Part shown: positions 25,052 to 32,655 of the stretch, in pieces
Position numbering within the stretch: the first letter of the stretch is position 1
How the letters are laid out: each line of letters begins with the position of its first letter
Assembly: GCF_013409865.1 (NCBI RefSeq)
Contig: NZ_JACCBM010000001.1
Span: 434,001 to 498,000, forward strand
Source: Herbiconiux flava
Lineage (GTDB): Bacteria > Actinomycetota > Actinomycetes > Actinomycetales > Microbacteriaceae
Reading direction: 5' to 3'
Length of the DNA stretch: 64,000 bases
Translations under genes and position numbers: made by a program
Notes under the pieces: generated by a model
What the model saw: the letters and a program-made list of their open reading frames with translations, nothing else
What the model was told of the DNA's origin: nothing
Database searches by the model: none

Positions 25052-25909
25052 CTAGGAGAGCACGTCCTTCGTGGCGAAGCGGGCGTACGAGAGCGCGCCG
25101 AAGATCGCCACGTAGGCCAGCTGCAGCCAGGCGTTGCCGGCGAACGAGCTCCAGTCGATCGGCTGGCGCAGCAGATCGGCGAAGTCGAGCCAGTGGTAGC
25201 TCGGCAGGAACGGGTGCAGCAGCTCGGTCTGCGAGAGCTGTCCGAGCACCTGCGAGAGGATCGCCACGACGACCGTGGCGGCCATGGCGCCGACGGGTGC
25301 ATCCGTCAGCGTGGAGATGAACAGGCCGATGGCCGCCAGGCCGAGGAGGCCGAGCGCCACGTAGACCGAGATGAGCAGGGCGCGCAGCAGCGCCTCGCCC
25401 ACGTCGACCGTGTCGCCCGAGAGCAGCGTGACCGGGCCGATCGGGAAGAGCACGGCGCCGGCGAGGATGCCCGCGAGCGAGACCGTCAGGGTCGCGGCGA
25501 GGCAGAACACCACCGCCGAGGCGAACTTCACGACGAGCAGGCGGATGCGCCCGACCGGCGAGACCAGCAGATAGCGCAGCGTGCCCGTCGAGGCCTCTCC
25601 GGCGATCGAGTCACCGGCCACCACGCCGACCGTCAGCGGCAGGAACAGCGGGATCGAGACCACGAGCGCCGTCATGCCGACGAACAGCCCGTTCTGACTG
25701 ATCCGGTCGAGGAACGCCGGGCCGCGGCCGTCGCCGCCGGTCACCCGGATGGCCACGGCGATGAGGATCGGCACGGCCGCGAGGGCGCCGAGCATCGCCT
25801 GCGTTCGGCGCCGGCGAAAGAGCACGCCGAGCTCGCTGAGGAAGAAGCCCCAGCCGAGCGCGTGGCGCGGGGAGCGCACGGTCACCGCGGTGGTCTCACT
25901 GGAGGACAT
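25052..25909 (-). CDS. ABC-2 type transporter permease
   Basis: A 285-residue membrane protein with about six segments (RTQAMLGALAAVPILIAVAI, ALVVSIPLFLPLTVGVVAG and others) and the ABC-2 feature DSIAGEASTGTLRYLLVSPV following the second segment. Its start lies 14 nt inside the ATPase gene, so the two are coupled and form one exporter. Such two-gene systems export lipids, antibiotics or proteins, or act in cell-envelope stress. It is last in the order LolA-like protein, ATPase, permease. Confidence 0.88.
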   Translation of the reverse strand: MSSSETTAVTVRSPRHALGWGFFLSELGVLFRRRRTQAMLGALAAVPILIAVAIRVTGGDGRGPAFLDRISQNGLFVGMTALVVSIPLFLPLTVGVVAGDSIAGEASTGTLRYLLVSPVGRIRLLVVKFASAVVFCLAATLTVSLAGILAGAVLFPIGPVTLLSGDTVDVGEALLRALLISVYVALGLLGLAAIGLFISTLTDAPVGAMAATVVVAILSQVLGQLSQTELLHPFLPSYHWLDFADLLRQPIDWSSFAGNAWLQLAYVAIFGALSYARFATKDVLS

Positions 25910-26918
25910 CGAAGCCCTCCCCGGTCAGGGCGACGAAGCTGTCCTCGAGCGAAGGACGGTCGACGGCGACGCCGCGCACACGCACGCCCGCACCGACGAG
26001 CGCCGCGACCACGTGCTCGGGCGGGAGCCCGTCGGGGAACGGGGCCGCGAGGGCGGTGTCGCCGTCCTTCGACGCCATCGGCGCTTCCGCATCGAGGATG
26101 ACCTCGGGGGTCGACGCATCGGCTGCCTCGGCGGCGGATCCCGACGTCACCACGACTCCGAGGGGGGCCAGCGTGCGAACGGCGAGCCGCGCATCCGGAG
26201 CCGCCACCGTGAGGTGCAGCGTCGCCTGACCGGCGGCACGCAGCTCGTCGATCGTGCCCTGCGCCACCAGGCGTCCGCCGCGCATCACGCCGATGTGGGT
26301 GCACATCTGCTCGATCTCGGCGAGCAGGTGGCTCGAGACGAAGACGGTCGTGCCGGTCGAGGCCAGCGAGCGGATGAGGCCGCGCACCTCGCGCGTGCCC
26401 TGCGGGTCGAGACCGTTGGTCGGCTCGTCGAGCACGATCAGCTGCCGGGGCATCAGCAGGGCGTTCGCGATGCCGAGGCGCTGCTTCATTCCGAGGGAGT
26501 AGGCGCGCACCTTCTTGCCGCCGGCCTGGGTGAGTCCGACGCGGTCGAGCGCCTCGGCGACGCGGGTGCGTCGGGTCGCGCGCGGCGCCCAGCCGTCGGC
26601 CGCGTCGAGCCGGGCGAGGTTCGCGGCGCCCGAGAGGAAGGGGTAGAAGCCCGGGCCCTCGATCAGCGCGCCGACGTCGGGGAGCACGGTGCCGAGCTTG
26701 CCGGGCATCCGCTCGCCGAGCACCGAGATCTCGCCGGCTGTCGCGCTCGCGAGCCCGAGCAGCATGCGGATCGTCGTCGTCTTGCCCGAGCCGTTGGGGC
26801 CGAGGAAACCGAATACCGCCCCGGCCGGCACGTCGAGATCGACGCCGTCGACCACCGTCTGGCGGCCGAAGCGCTTCGTCAGGCCGCTCGTCCGGATCGC
26901 GGCCGGAGCCGCGGTCAC
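25896..26918 (-). CDS. ABC transporter ATP-binding protein (ABC-2 partner)
   Basis: A 340-residue ATPase: Walker A LGPNGSGKTTTI near residue 40, signature YSLGMKQRLGIA, Walker B LIVLDEPTNGLDPQG, and switch SSHLLAEI. The segment after residue about 230 is a C-terminal extension (about 110 residues) typical of CcmA/NatA-type exporters. The ATG overlaps the stop of the LolA-like gene (ATGA) and its 3' end overlaps the permease start. It energises the export complex with that permease. Confidence 0.93.
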   Translation of the reverse strand: MTAAPAAIRTSGLTKRFGRQTVVDGVDLDVPAGAVFGFLGPNGSGKTTTIRMLLGLASATAGEISVLGERMPGKLGTVLPDVGALIEGPGFYPFLSGAANLARLDAADGWAPRATRRTRVAEALDRVGLTQAGGKKVRAYSLGMKQRLGIANALLMPRQLIVLDEPTNGLDPQGTREVRGLIRSLASTGTTVFVSSHLLAEIEQMCTHIGVMRGGRLVAQGTIDELRAAGQATLHLTVAAPDARLAVRTLAPLGVVVTSGSAAEAADASTPEVILDAEAPMASKDGDTALAAPFPDGLPPEHVVAALVGAGVRVRGVAVDRPSLEDSFVALTGEGFDVLQ

Positions 26919-28048
26919 TCGGCCGGGCTGGCGGGGGCGGGGGCCGCTGCGGCCGCGCTCTGCAGCGCCTCGGCCGGAACGGCTCCGGCGAACACGCGGC
27001 CGTCGTCGGTGAGCAGCACCGAGACGAGCGTGGTCTGAAGCAGGCTGCCGCCGTCGACCTTCGTGGTCAGCTGCGAGAACATCGGCGAGGAGGTGAGCTC
27101 GGCGGTGTCGGTGCCGATCGGCAGCTCGACGACGCTGCCCCAGCCCTCGCCGGTGACGACGGGCTCCGGATGCGCGGCCGACGCGTCGGGCACGTCGCCC
27201 TTCGTCGGCAGGGCCTTCTCGGTCACCGTGGTGCCCTCGGGGGCCGTGAAGTCGAAGAGGTCGGCCGACGGGGTGTCGAGCGAGAGCTCGGAGAAGCCGA
27301 CCTCGAAGGCCGGGCTGGACTCGCCGCGGGCGAGCACCTCGACCTGCAGCGGCATGCCGGTCTCGGAGTCGACCGCGATCGAGACCGAGCCGACGAGCGT
27401 GGCATCGGTGCGCGGGGTGAGCACGAGGTCGTAGGCGTCGCGGCCGGCGACCGAGGTGTCGGCGCCGAGCGAGACGTCCGTGGAGGGGTCGACCGCGGCG
27501 AGGAAGCGCTGGGCGATGTCGGCGGGGGTGGGCACGGTGCCGGGGGTGCTCTGCGTGTCGTCGCTGCGGGACGGCAGCGTGGTGTGCACGGCCGAGTCGT
27601 CGCTGGAGTCGTAGAGCCAGACGTCGTCGCCGTTCTTCACGACGTCGCGCTCGGCCAGCTGGTCGAGCACCTGCACGCGGAGCCTGTCGGAGCCGTCGGC
27701 GTAGACGCGGGCCGCATGGCTGCCGGTCAGCAGCTCGAGCGCGGACTCGGGCGACAGGCCCTGATCGGCCGCGGTGCCGCTGTCGTCGCTGCTGCCGCCA
27801 CTGCCGCCGCTTCCGCCGGCCGAGCCGCCGAAGCCCGAGAGGTCGGGCAGACCGAGGTCGGAGCTCTGCTCGACCGTTCCCGAGAACGTCTGCACGTCGG
27901 CCTGCGCGGCCAGCTCGAGCACCTGCTGGGGCGTCTTCTCGGGCAGGTCGGCCGAGGCGGAGGTGGCGAGCACCCCACCCGCGACGACCACGGCGACGAC
28001 GGCGGGGGCCGCGATCGCGACCGCCCAGCGCTTCTGGTTACGAGCCAT
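26915..28048 (-). CDS. Secreted LolA/LppX-fold-like protein preceding an ABC exporter
   Basis: A 377-residue protein with an N-terminal signal anchor or signal peptide (RWAVAIAAPAVVAVVVAGGV, then ATSASA as a possible cleavage site). A Gly/Ser/Asp-rich insert at about residues 72-95 splits the folded part. The remainder shows the LolA-superfamily pattern (ADVQTFSGTVEQSSDLGLP, DVWLYDSSDDSAVHTTLPS, AGRDAYDLVLTPRTD), as in DUF2092-type actinobacterial proteins. It ends in an Ala/Pro-rich tail. It is translationally coupled to the ABC ATPase, so it may sense or carry a lipid handled by that exporter. Confidence 0.75.
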   Translation of the reverse strand: MARNQKRWAVAIAAPAVVAVVVAGGVLATSASADLPEKTPQQVLELAAQADVQTFSGTVEQSSDLGLPDLSGFGGSAGGSGGSGGSSDDSGTAADQGLSPESALELLTGSHAARVYADGSDRLRVQVLDQLAERDVVKNGDDVWLYDSSDDSAVHTTLPSRSDDTQSTPGTVPTPADIAQRFLAAVDPSTDVSLGADTSVAGRDAYDLVLTPRTDATLVGSVSIAVDSETGMPLQVEVLARGESSPAFEVGFSELSLDTPSADLFDFTAPEGTTVTEKALPTKGDVPDASAAHPEPVVTGEGWGSVVELPIGTDTAELTSSPMFSQLTTKVDGGSLLQTTLVSVLLTDDGRVFAGAVPAEALQSAAAAAPAPASPAE

Positions 28049-28155
28049 CTGGCATCTCTTCTTCCGACGAACCGGCGGCCGTCTGCTGCGCAGCCGCTCC
28101 GGTTGCAGCAACGGTACGCCGCGGAACCGAGAGTTGGCTCCGATTCCCGGAGCTC

Positions 28156-28434
28156 TCAGGCGTCGCGTTCGGCGTCGTCGCCGAGGTCGGCCGCCAGCTC
28201 GTCGGCGCTCAGGCGATCGCCCGGACTGGGCCTGCGGAACGGGGTCGACTCGGCGTGCATCCGCTGCTCACCGGCCGCGCGGTCGGCATCGGGATCGTCG
28301 ACCGCCGCCTCGTCGTCGACGTCGGACGCGGTGTCGTCCTGCGGGTCGCCGGCGAGATCGCGCTCCCGTGCGGCCTCGTCGGCCTCGGCGTCGCGCGGAT
28401 CGCCGACGGGCAGGAAGGGCTCAGAACTCGACAT
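28156..28434 (-). CDS. Small, very acidic hypothetical protein
   Basis: A 92-residue ORF with an extremely Asp/Glu/Arg/Ala-rich sequence (MSSSEPFLPVGDPRDAEADE, ending DLGDDAERDA) and almost no hydrophobic core, so it is probably disordered. Small acidic proteins like this are common hypothetical genes in related actinobacteria. No clear ribosome-binding site or leaderless -10 box is visible before the ATG. It is kept because composition and position (43 nt after the small membrane-protein gene, same strand) fit a coding gene better than the opposite frames. Confidence 0.5.
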   Translation of the reverse strand: MSSSEPFLPVGDPRDAEADEAARERDLAGDPQDDTASDVDDEAAVDDPDADRAAGEQRMHAESTPFRRPSPGDRLSADELAADLGDDAERDA

Positions 28435-28477
28435 GAGCGGATGCTCGCACCCTCCGGTTACGAACGGGTGAACACTC

Positions 28478-28684
28478 TCAGATGCTCCACCCGGCGGACC
28501 CGCTGGACCGCACGTGATGGCTCACGCCGGCCGCCGCCTGGCCGTCGGTGTGGCCGCGACCGGGGACGTCGCGGGGATCGAGCCGTTCGGAGTAGTCGCC
28601 CGTGCGGCGCCGGCGGAGGCCCTGCGCCGTGCCGATGCCCGCCACCAGGGCGCCGAGCGCCCCGAGGATGATGAGGAACCACAT
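28478..28684 (-). CDS. Small single-span membrane protein
   Basis: A 68-residue protein with one N-terminal membrane segment (MWFLIILGALGALVAGIGTA) followed by an arginine-rich stop-transfer (LRRRRTGDYSERLDP) and a polar cytosolic tail. GGGAG lies just before the ATG, and a TAGCGT box at 28709-28714 (minus strand) would give a leader of about 18 nt. Function unknown. Confidence 0.7.
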   Translation of the reverse strand: MWFLIILGALGALVAGIGTAQGLRRRRTGDYSERLDPRDVPGRGHTDGQAAAGVSHHVRSSGSAGWSI

Positions 28685-28766
28685 GGGGTCTCCCTTCGTC
28701 GAGGTTCCACGCTAACCGGCGCTGGGCGACAGCTGACGATCTCGGAGGGCACTCGGAGGCTCGGCC

Positions 28767-29297
28767 TCACTCCAGCGCCGTGACCGTCGCGGTCTCGGCG
28801 TTCCAGTGCCGCAGGCCGACGATCTCGCCGGCGATGTCCCCGCCGATCAGCGCCACGGCCGCGGGCACGTGTTCGAGGCGGATGCGGCGGGCGAGCGTCA
28901 CGTGCGGCGTCCACTCCCCGGGCCGGGTGTGCGGAGCATCCTGACCCCCGCCTGCGCTCGCAGCGAGGTGCGCGTGCACGGCCCTGTGCAGCCCCAGCAG
29001 CCCCACGCTCGGCAGCACCGACCGCACGAGCACCCGCCGCTCCCCCGCCCCGAACAGCATCGGCGCGCCGAGCACGACCGGCAGCGGCAGCACCGCGGCG
29101 ACCTCGGCCGGCAGCGCGAACGGCCCGAACCCACCCTCGGCGGGCCGTACGGCCAGCGTGAGGTGCGGTGCGTTGCTCGCGGAGGTGTGCCCCGCGAGAC
29201 TCGACATCCCGGCGGCGGCGAGCGCCTCCCACTCGGCCCGCACCGCGGCCTCCACGGCCGCGCCGAACACCGTCTCAACGCTCACGACCGCCGCCAT
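28767..29297 (-). CDS. 2'-5' RNA ligase (LigT/2H phosphoesterase)-family protein
   Basis: A 176-residue protein with two HxT motifs, HLTLAV near residue 45 and HVTLAR near residue 130, which define the 2H phosphoesterase fold. Related proteins hydrolyse or form 2',5' or cyclic phosphodiester bonds in RNA or nucleotides. The ATG at 29297 is 6 nt from a minus-strand TACGGT box, so it is probably leaderless. It diverges from a glycosyltransferase with only 81 nt between them. Confidence 0.8.
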   Translation of the reverse strand: MAAVVSVETVFGAAVEAAVRAEWEALAAAGMSSLAGHTSASNAPHLTLAVRPAEGGFGPFALPAEVAAVLPLPVVLGAPMLFGAGERRVLVRSVLPSVGLLGLHRAVHAHLAASAGGGQDAPHTRPGEWTPHVTLARRIRLEHVPAAVALIGGDIAGEIVGLRHWNAETATVTALE

Positions 29298-29303
29298 CCG
29301 CCC

Positions 29304-29309
29304 ACCGTA
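29304..29309 (-). promoter_or_regulatory. -10 box for a leaderless transcript (2H phosphoesterase)
   Basis: TACGGT on the minus strand, 6 nt before the ATG at 29297. The divergent glycosyltransferase has its own TATTGT box 63 nt away. Confidence 0.45.
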
Positions 29310-29366
29310 TCCCGGGTGCCGGATGAACGGTCGGTGACTCCGTGCGGGGAGGGGGGCGGCGGGCCC

Positions 29367-29372
29367 TATTGT
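29367..29372 (+). promoter_or_regulatory. -10 box for a leaderless transcript (glycosyltransferase)
   Basis: TATTGT, 6 nt before the ATG at 29379. The intervening CGGAGG could also act as a ribosome-binding site if transcription began earlier. Confidence 0.4.
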
Positions 29373-29378
29373 CGGAGG

Positions 29379-30077
29379 ATGGTCACGATCGTCATCCCGT
29401 GGAGGCCGCAGCCCTCCCGCCTCGCCGCGTTCGACGCGGTGGTCGCCTGGTACCGCGAGGAGCTCGGCGACGTGCCGGTGCTGATCGTGGATTCGGACGA
29501 CGACGTGTTCAACCTCGCGCGCTGCCGCAACCTCGGCGTGGGCCGGCTGGCCGACCCCGAGGAGGTCGTGGTGATCGGCGACGCCGACACCATCCCCGAG
29601 GGAGGCGCCCTGCGCGAGGCGATCGCTGCGGCGGCCACCTCGGGCCGCGTTCACCTGCCCTACACCGAGTACCGCTGGCTCGGCGCGGCCGGCACCGCGC
29701 AGCACGCCGCCGGCATCCCGCTCGCCGACTGCGACCACGAGGTCGTGCGCGGCGCCTGCTCCGGCGTCTACGTCACCACGCCCGCGACCTGGGCGAGCCA
29801 CGGCGGCCAGGACGAGCGGTTCCGCGGCTGGGGCTTCGAGGATGCGGCGTGGCACGTCGCCCACGAGACCCTCCTCGGCGAACCGCCCCGCCGACACGAG
29901 GGCCGCGTCTTCGCGCTGCACCACGTCGCCGAGCTCCGGGAGGGCCCGAACTACGAGGCCAACGCCGCCCTGATGGCCCGCTACCGCGCGGCCGCCACCC
30001 TCCCGGCCGAGATGCGCCGCCTCCTCACCGGCGACGCAGAGGCGCACTCCCAGCCCGAGGCGCAACCGGTCGAGTAG
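29379..30077 (+). CDS. GT-A glycosyltransferase with GT7-like WGFED motif
   Basis: A 232-residue protein. TIVIPWRPQPSRL is a GT-A first strand, NLARCRNLG a donor-binding helix, and VVIGDADTIPEGG carries the DxD metal site. RFRGWGFEDAAWHVA matches the W-G-x-E-D element of galactosyltransferase (GT7 C-terminal) families. It is short, lacks membrane segments and would act in the cytosol. No sugar-nucleotide pathway genes lie nearby, so the acceptor is unknown. Similar small transferases occur in actinobacterial accessory regions and phages. Confidence 0.7.
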   Translation: MVTIVIPWRPQPSRLAAFDAVVAWYREELGDVPVLIVDSDDDVFNLARCRNLGVGRLADPEEVVVIGDADTIPEGGALREAIAAAATSGRVHLPYTEYRWLGAAGTAQHAAGIPLADCDHEVVRGACSGVYVTTPATWASHGGQDERFRGWGFEDAAWHVAHETLLGEPPRRHEGRVFALHHVAELREGPNYEANAALMARYRAAATLPAEMRRLLTGDAEAHSQPEAQPVE

Positions 30078-30123
30078 CCACCACCACCACCACTACCACT
30101 GCCGCCGACCCGGCCCGGCTCCC

Positions 30124-30945
30124 TCAGCCCGCTGACACCTCATCGGGCAGCCGCACGGCCTTCGGACGCATCATCCTCTCGGCGGTGCGAAGGCCGAACC
30201 GCCTGCTGAGCACTCGGGTCGACAGGAAGGCGACGACGCTGTTCATGCGCCCGTCGACCACGGAGGGCGCCGTGGAGCGCAGGGCTCGCCACGCGGTGTC
30301 GACCACCTGGTGCGCTTGGCGCTTGTTCTTCGCCGGCCCCGGGTTCATCGGCGTCTCGGTGTCGCCCGGGGCGACGGAGAAGATGCGCAGGCCGTGGTTC
30401 CGATGCTCCTCCGACAGCGCCTCGGTGAGGCGGATCACGTAGGCCTTGGAGGCGGCGTACGCCGCGAAGTGCGGGAGGGGCTGGTAGCCGGCCCCGCTGG
30501 CGATGTTGATGATCGTGCCGCGGCCGGCGCCTCGCATCCGGATGACGGCGGCCCGGGTCAGCATCGACAGCGCCGTGATGTTGACGTCGATCATCCGGCG
30601 CAGCTCGTCGGGATCCATCCGGTGCAGATCGCCCTCGGGGGCGGTGCCGGCGCTGTTGACGAGGTGGTCGAGCCGAGGCAGCTGCCCGGTGATGATCTCG
30701 ACCAGACTCGCGACGTCCGCCGCGTCGGACAGGTCGGCCGTCCGCACGGACGCGACGATCGCGTGCTCGGCCGAGAGTTCATCGGCCAAGGCGTGCAGCG
30801 GTGCCCCCGAGCGAGCGACCAGCATCAGATCGAAGCCCTCGCGGGCGTAGCGGCGAGCGAACTCGGCACCGATCCCGGAGCTGGCTCCGGTGACGAAGGC
30901 GAGTGGGCGGGCTGGGATGTCCAGATCGCATCCTCGCGGCAGCAC
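30124..30945 (-). CDS. SDR-family oxidoreductase (DltE/YqjQ-like), 5' end abutting a TetR gene
   Basis: A 273-residue classical SDR: FVTGASSGIGAEFARRY, NSAG, INIASGAG with the catalytic serine, and YAASKAYVIRLT with Tyr and Lys. A long C-terminal region resembles membrane-peripheral SDRs acting on lipids or short-chain ketones. The only in-frame start before the Rossmann motif is the GTG at 30945, which lies 43 nt inside the divergent TetR reading frame, and no ribosome-binding site is seen. The 5' end may have been altered by a deletion. Function unknown. Confidence 0.75.
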   Translation of the reverse strand: MLPRGCDLDIPARPLAFVTGASSGIGAEFARRYAREGFDLMLVARSGAPLHALADELSAEHAIVASVRTADLSDAADVASLVEIITGQLPRLDHLVNSAGTAPEGDLHRMDPDELRRMIDVNITALSMLTRAAVIRMRGAGRGTIINIASGAGYQPLPHFAAYAASKAYVIRLTEALSEEHRNHGLRIFSVAPGDTETPMNPGPAKNKRQAHQVVDTAWRALRSTAPSVVDGRMNSVVAFLSTRVLSRRFGLRTAERMMRPKAVRLPDEVSAG

Positions 30946-31451
30946 GGGAACTGGTCGGTCGAGGCGAGGATCTCGGGCTGAACGCGGTCGCCCGCCGGGC
31001 CGAGGTGGGCGTGGGCACGGTGTACCGGCACTTCGCCACCGTCGAGGAGCTCGAGGAGGTCGTGACGTGGGATCGCTTCGACGAGCTCGAGCGAATCCTG
31101 AGCGACACGGGGCCCGATCGCTTCGAACGGTCGCTCTCGGAGCACGTCTCGCTGCTCGTCGCCGATCCGCTGTTCGAGCGGGTCACCGCCCGCTCCGACG
31201 CCGCCCTCCCCCAGACGGCCGCGAAGCGCGCCGCGCTCATCGATCGCCTCACGGCGGTGCTCGAAGAGGCCCAGGCCGCCGGAACGGTCAGACGGGGCGT
31301 CGACGCGACCTCGGTTCTGCTCCTCGCCTGCGGCGTGGCCCACTCGATCCGGAGCGCGCGACTCGCGCCCGACGGCGATGCGGCCCGGGCGCTTCTCGGG
31401 ACGATCCTCCGCGGCCTGCGAGCGGAGGCCCGGCCGGCCGAGCGCGGGTGA
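30903..31451 (+). CDS. TetR-family regulator, unusually short N-terminus
   Basis: A 182-residue regulator with the HTH region RILAAARELV, then LGLNAVARRAEVGVGTVYRHFATVEEL, and a helical ligand domain (SLLVADPLFERVTARSDAAL, ALLGTILRGLRAEARP). TetR proteins usually have 10-15 more residues before RILAAA; here only GGLGCPD precedes it, starting at a GTG inside the divergent SDR gene. It would normally repress that SDR gene, but no room for a shared promoter remains. It may be a degenerate regulator. Confidence 0.7.
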   Translation: MGGLGCPDRILAAARELVGRGEDLGLNAVARRAEVGVGTVYRHFATVEELEEVVTWDRFDELERILSDTGPDRFERSLSEHVSLLVADPLFERVTARSDAALPQTAAKRAALIDRLTAVLEEAQAAGTVRRGVDATSVLLLACGVAHSIRSARLAPDGDAARALLGTILRGLRAEARPAERG

Positions 31452-31464
31452 GCCGTCCGACAGC

Positions 31465-32655
31465 TCAGAACTCCTGGCGGACCGCCGCACGGATGACGGA
31501 GGCCGCCGCGCCGCGGGCCCAGTCCTCGAAGGTGTGCGCCCGCGTCACCAGCAGGCAGTCCGCCGCCGCGCCGAAGGCGTGCGCCGCGAAGGTCCTGCGG
31601 ATGGTGCGCTCGTAGAGCTCGAACTCCTGCATTCCCTCGCCCGCCACGAGCACCGTGTCCGGTCCGGTGAGGTTCGCCACGATGGCGAGGGCGGCGCCGA
31701 TGGCCGTGCCCGCGCGGTCGAAGGCGGCCATGGCGCCGGGCACACCCTCCCGCGCCAGGCCGGCGGCCTCGGCGAGGGTCAGCAGCGGAGCATCCGTCGC
31801 CGCCCGCACCGCGCGCAGGACCGCGCCCGAGGAGGCCACCGCCTCGACGCAGCCCCGCCGCCCGCAGACGCAGATCGCGTCGAGCGACGCCAGCGGCAGG
31901 TGCCCGAGCTCGCCGGCCACGCCGTGCGCCCCCGACACCACGTCGTCGTTCAGGTAGAGCCCGCAGCCGATGCCCGAGCCGATCGTCACGACCGCGAACG
32001 AGCCGGAGTCGCGGCCGACGCCGAACCAGTGCTCGGCGATGGTGAGCGCCCGCACGTCGTTGTCGACCCGCACCGGCACGCCGAGCCGGGTGGCGAGCGG
32101 ATGCGCGAGCGGCACGCCCCGCCAGCCGAGAAGCGGTGAGTCCCGCACGATCCCGGTCGCGGCGTCGACGTCGCCCGACACGGCCACGCCGACCCCGATC
32201 AGCCGGGCGGCCCGCTCGCCGAGCAGCACGCCCAGCTCCTCGGCGACCCCGGCGACCGCCTCGATGACGGCGGCGGGCGAGGTGGACCCGAGCGGGCGCC
32301 GCAGCACGTGCAGGATGTCGGCGGTCATCCCCGTGGCGACCCCGATCACCTCGTCGGGGTTGACCTTGACGCCGAGCACGAGCCGGGCCGAGGGCACCAC
32401 CCGCAGGGGGTGCACCGGCCGGCCCGGCGCCGCCCCGGCCGGAGCGGCGCCGGCCAGGGGGCGGTCGACGGCGACGATGCCGTCCAGGAGCAGGGGCGCC
32501 ACCGTCTTGGTCACGGCCGCCTGTGAGAGGCCGGTCTGCCGGCCGACGTCGATCCGGCCGATCGGACCGTGGGTGAGGATGCGCGTGAAGATGTCGACCG
32601 AGGCCGGCGTCCTCAGCCTCAGCCGCGCATCCTCACCCGTGCCGGTGGCGATCAC
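31465..32655 (-). CDS. ROK-family transcriptional regulator (copy 1)
   Basis: A 396-residue ROK repressor: N-terminal winged helix (SVDIFTRILTHGPIGRIDVG, TGLSQAAVTKTVAPLL) and sugar-kinase-like domain with DNDVRALTIAEHW, GIGCGLYLND, a cysteine-rich zinc site CVCGRRGCVEAVAS and a conserved EDWARGAA end. It is the last gene of the glycosidase/ABC operon; its GTG at 32655 overlaps the TGA of the binding-protein gene (GTGA). A close paralogue lies at 41878-43089. Both keep the DNA-binding domain and the zinc site, so both should be regulators rather than kinases. Confidence 0.9.
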   Translation of the reverse strand: MIATGTGEDARLRLRTPASVDIFTRILTHGPIGRIDVGRQTGLSQAAVTKTVAPLLLDGIVAVDRPLAGAAPAGAAPGRPVHPLRVVPSARLVLGVKVNPDEVIGVATGMTADILHVLRRPLGSTSPAAVIEAVAGVAEELGVLLGERAARLIGVGVAVSGDVDAATGIVRDSPLLGWRGVPLAHPLATRLGVPVRVDNDVRALTIAEHWFGVGRDSGSFAVVTIGSGIGCGLYLNDDVVSGAHGVAGELGHLPLASLDAICVCGRRGCVEAVASSGAVLRAVRAATDAPLLTLAEAAGLAREGVPGAMAAFDRAGTAIGAALAIVANLTGPDTVLVAGEGMQEFELYERTIRRTFAAHAFGAAADCLLVTRAHTFEDWARGAAASVIRAAVRQEF

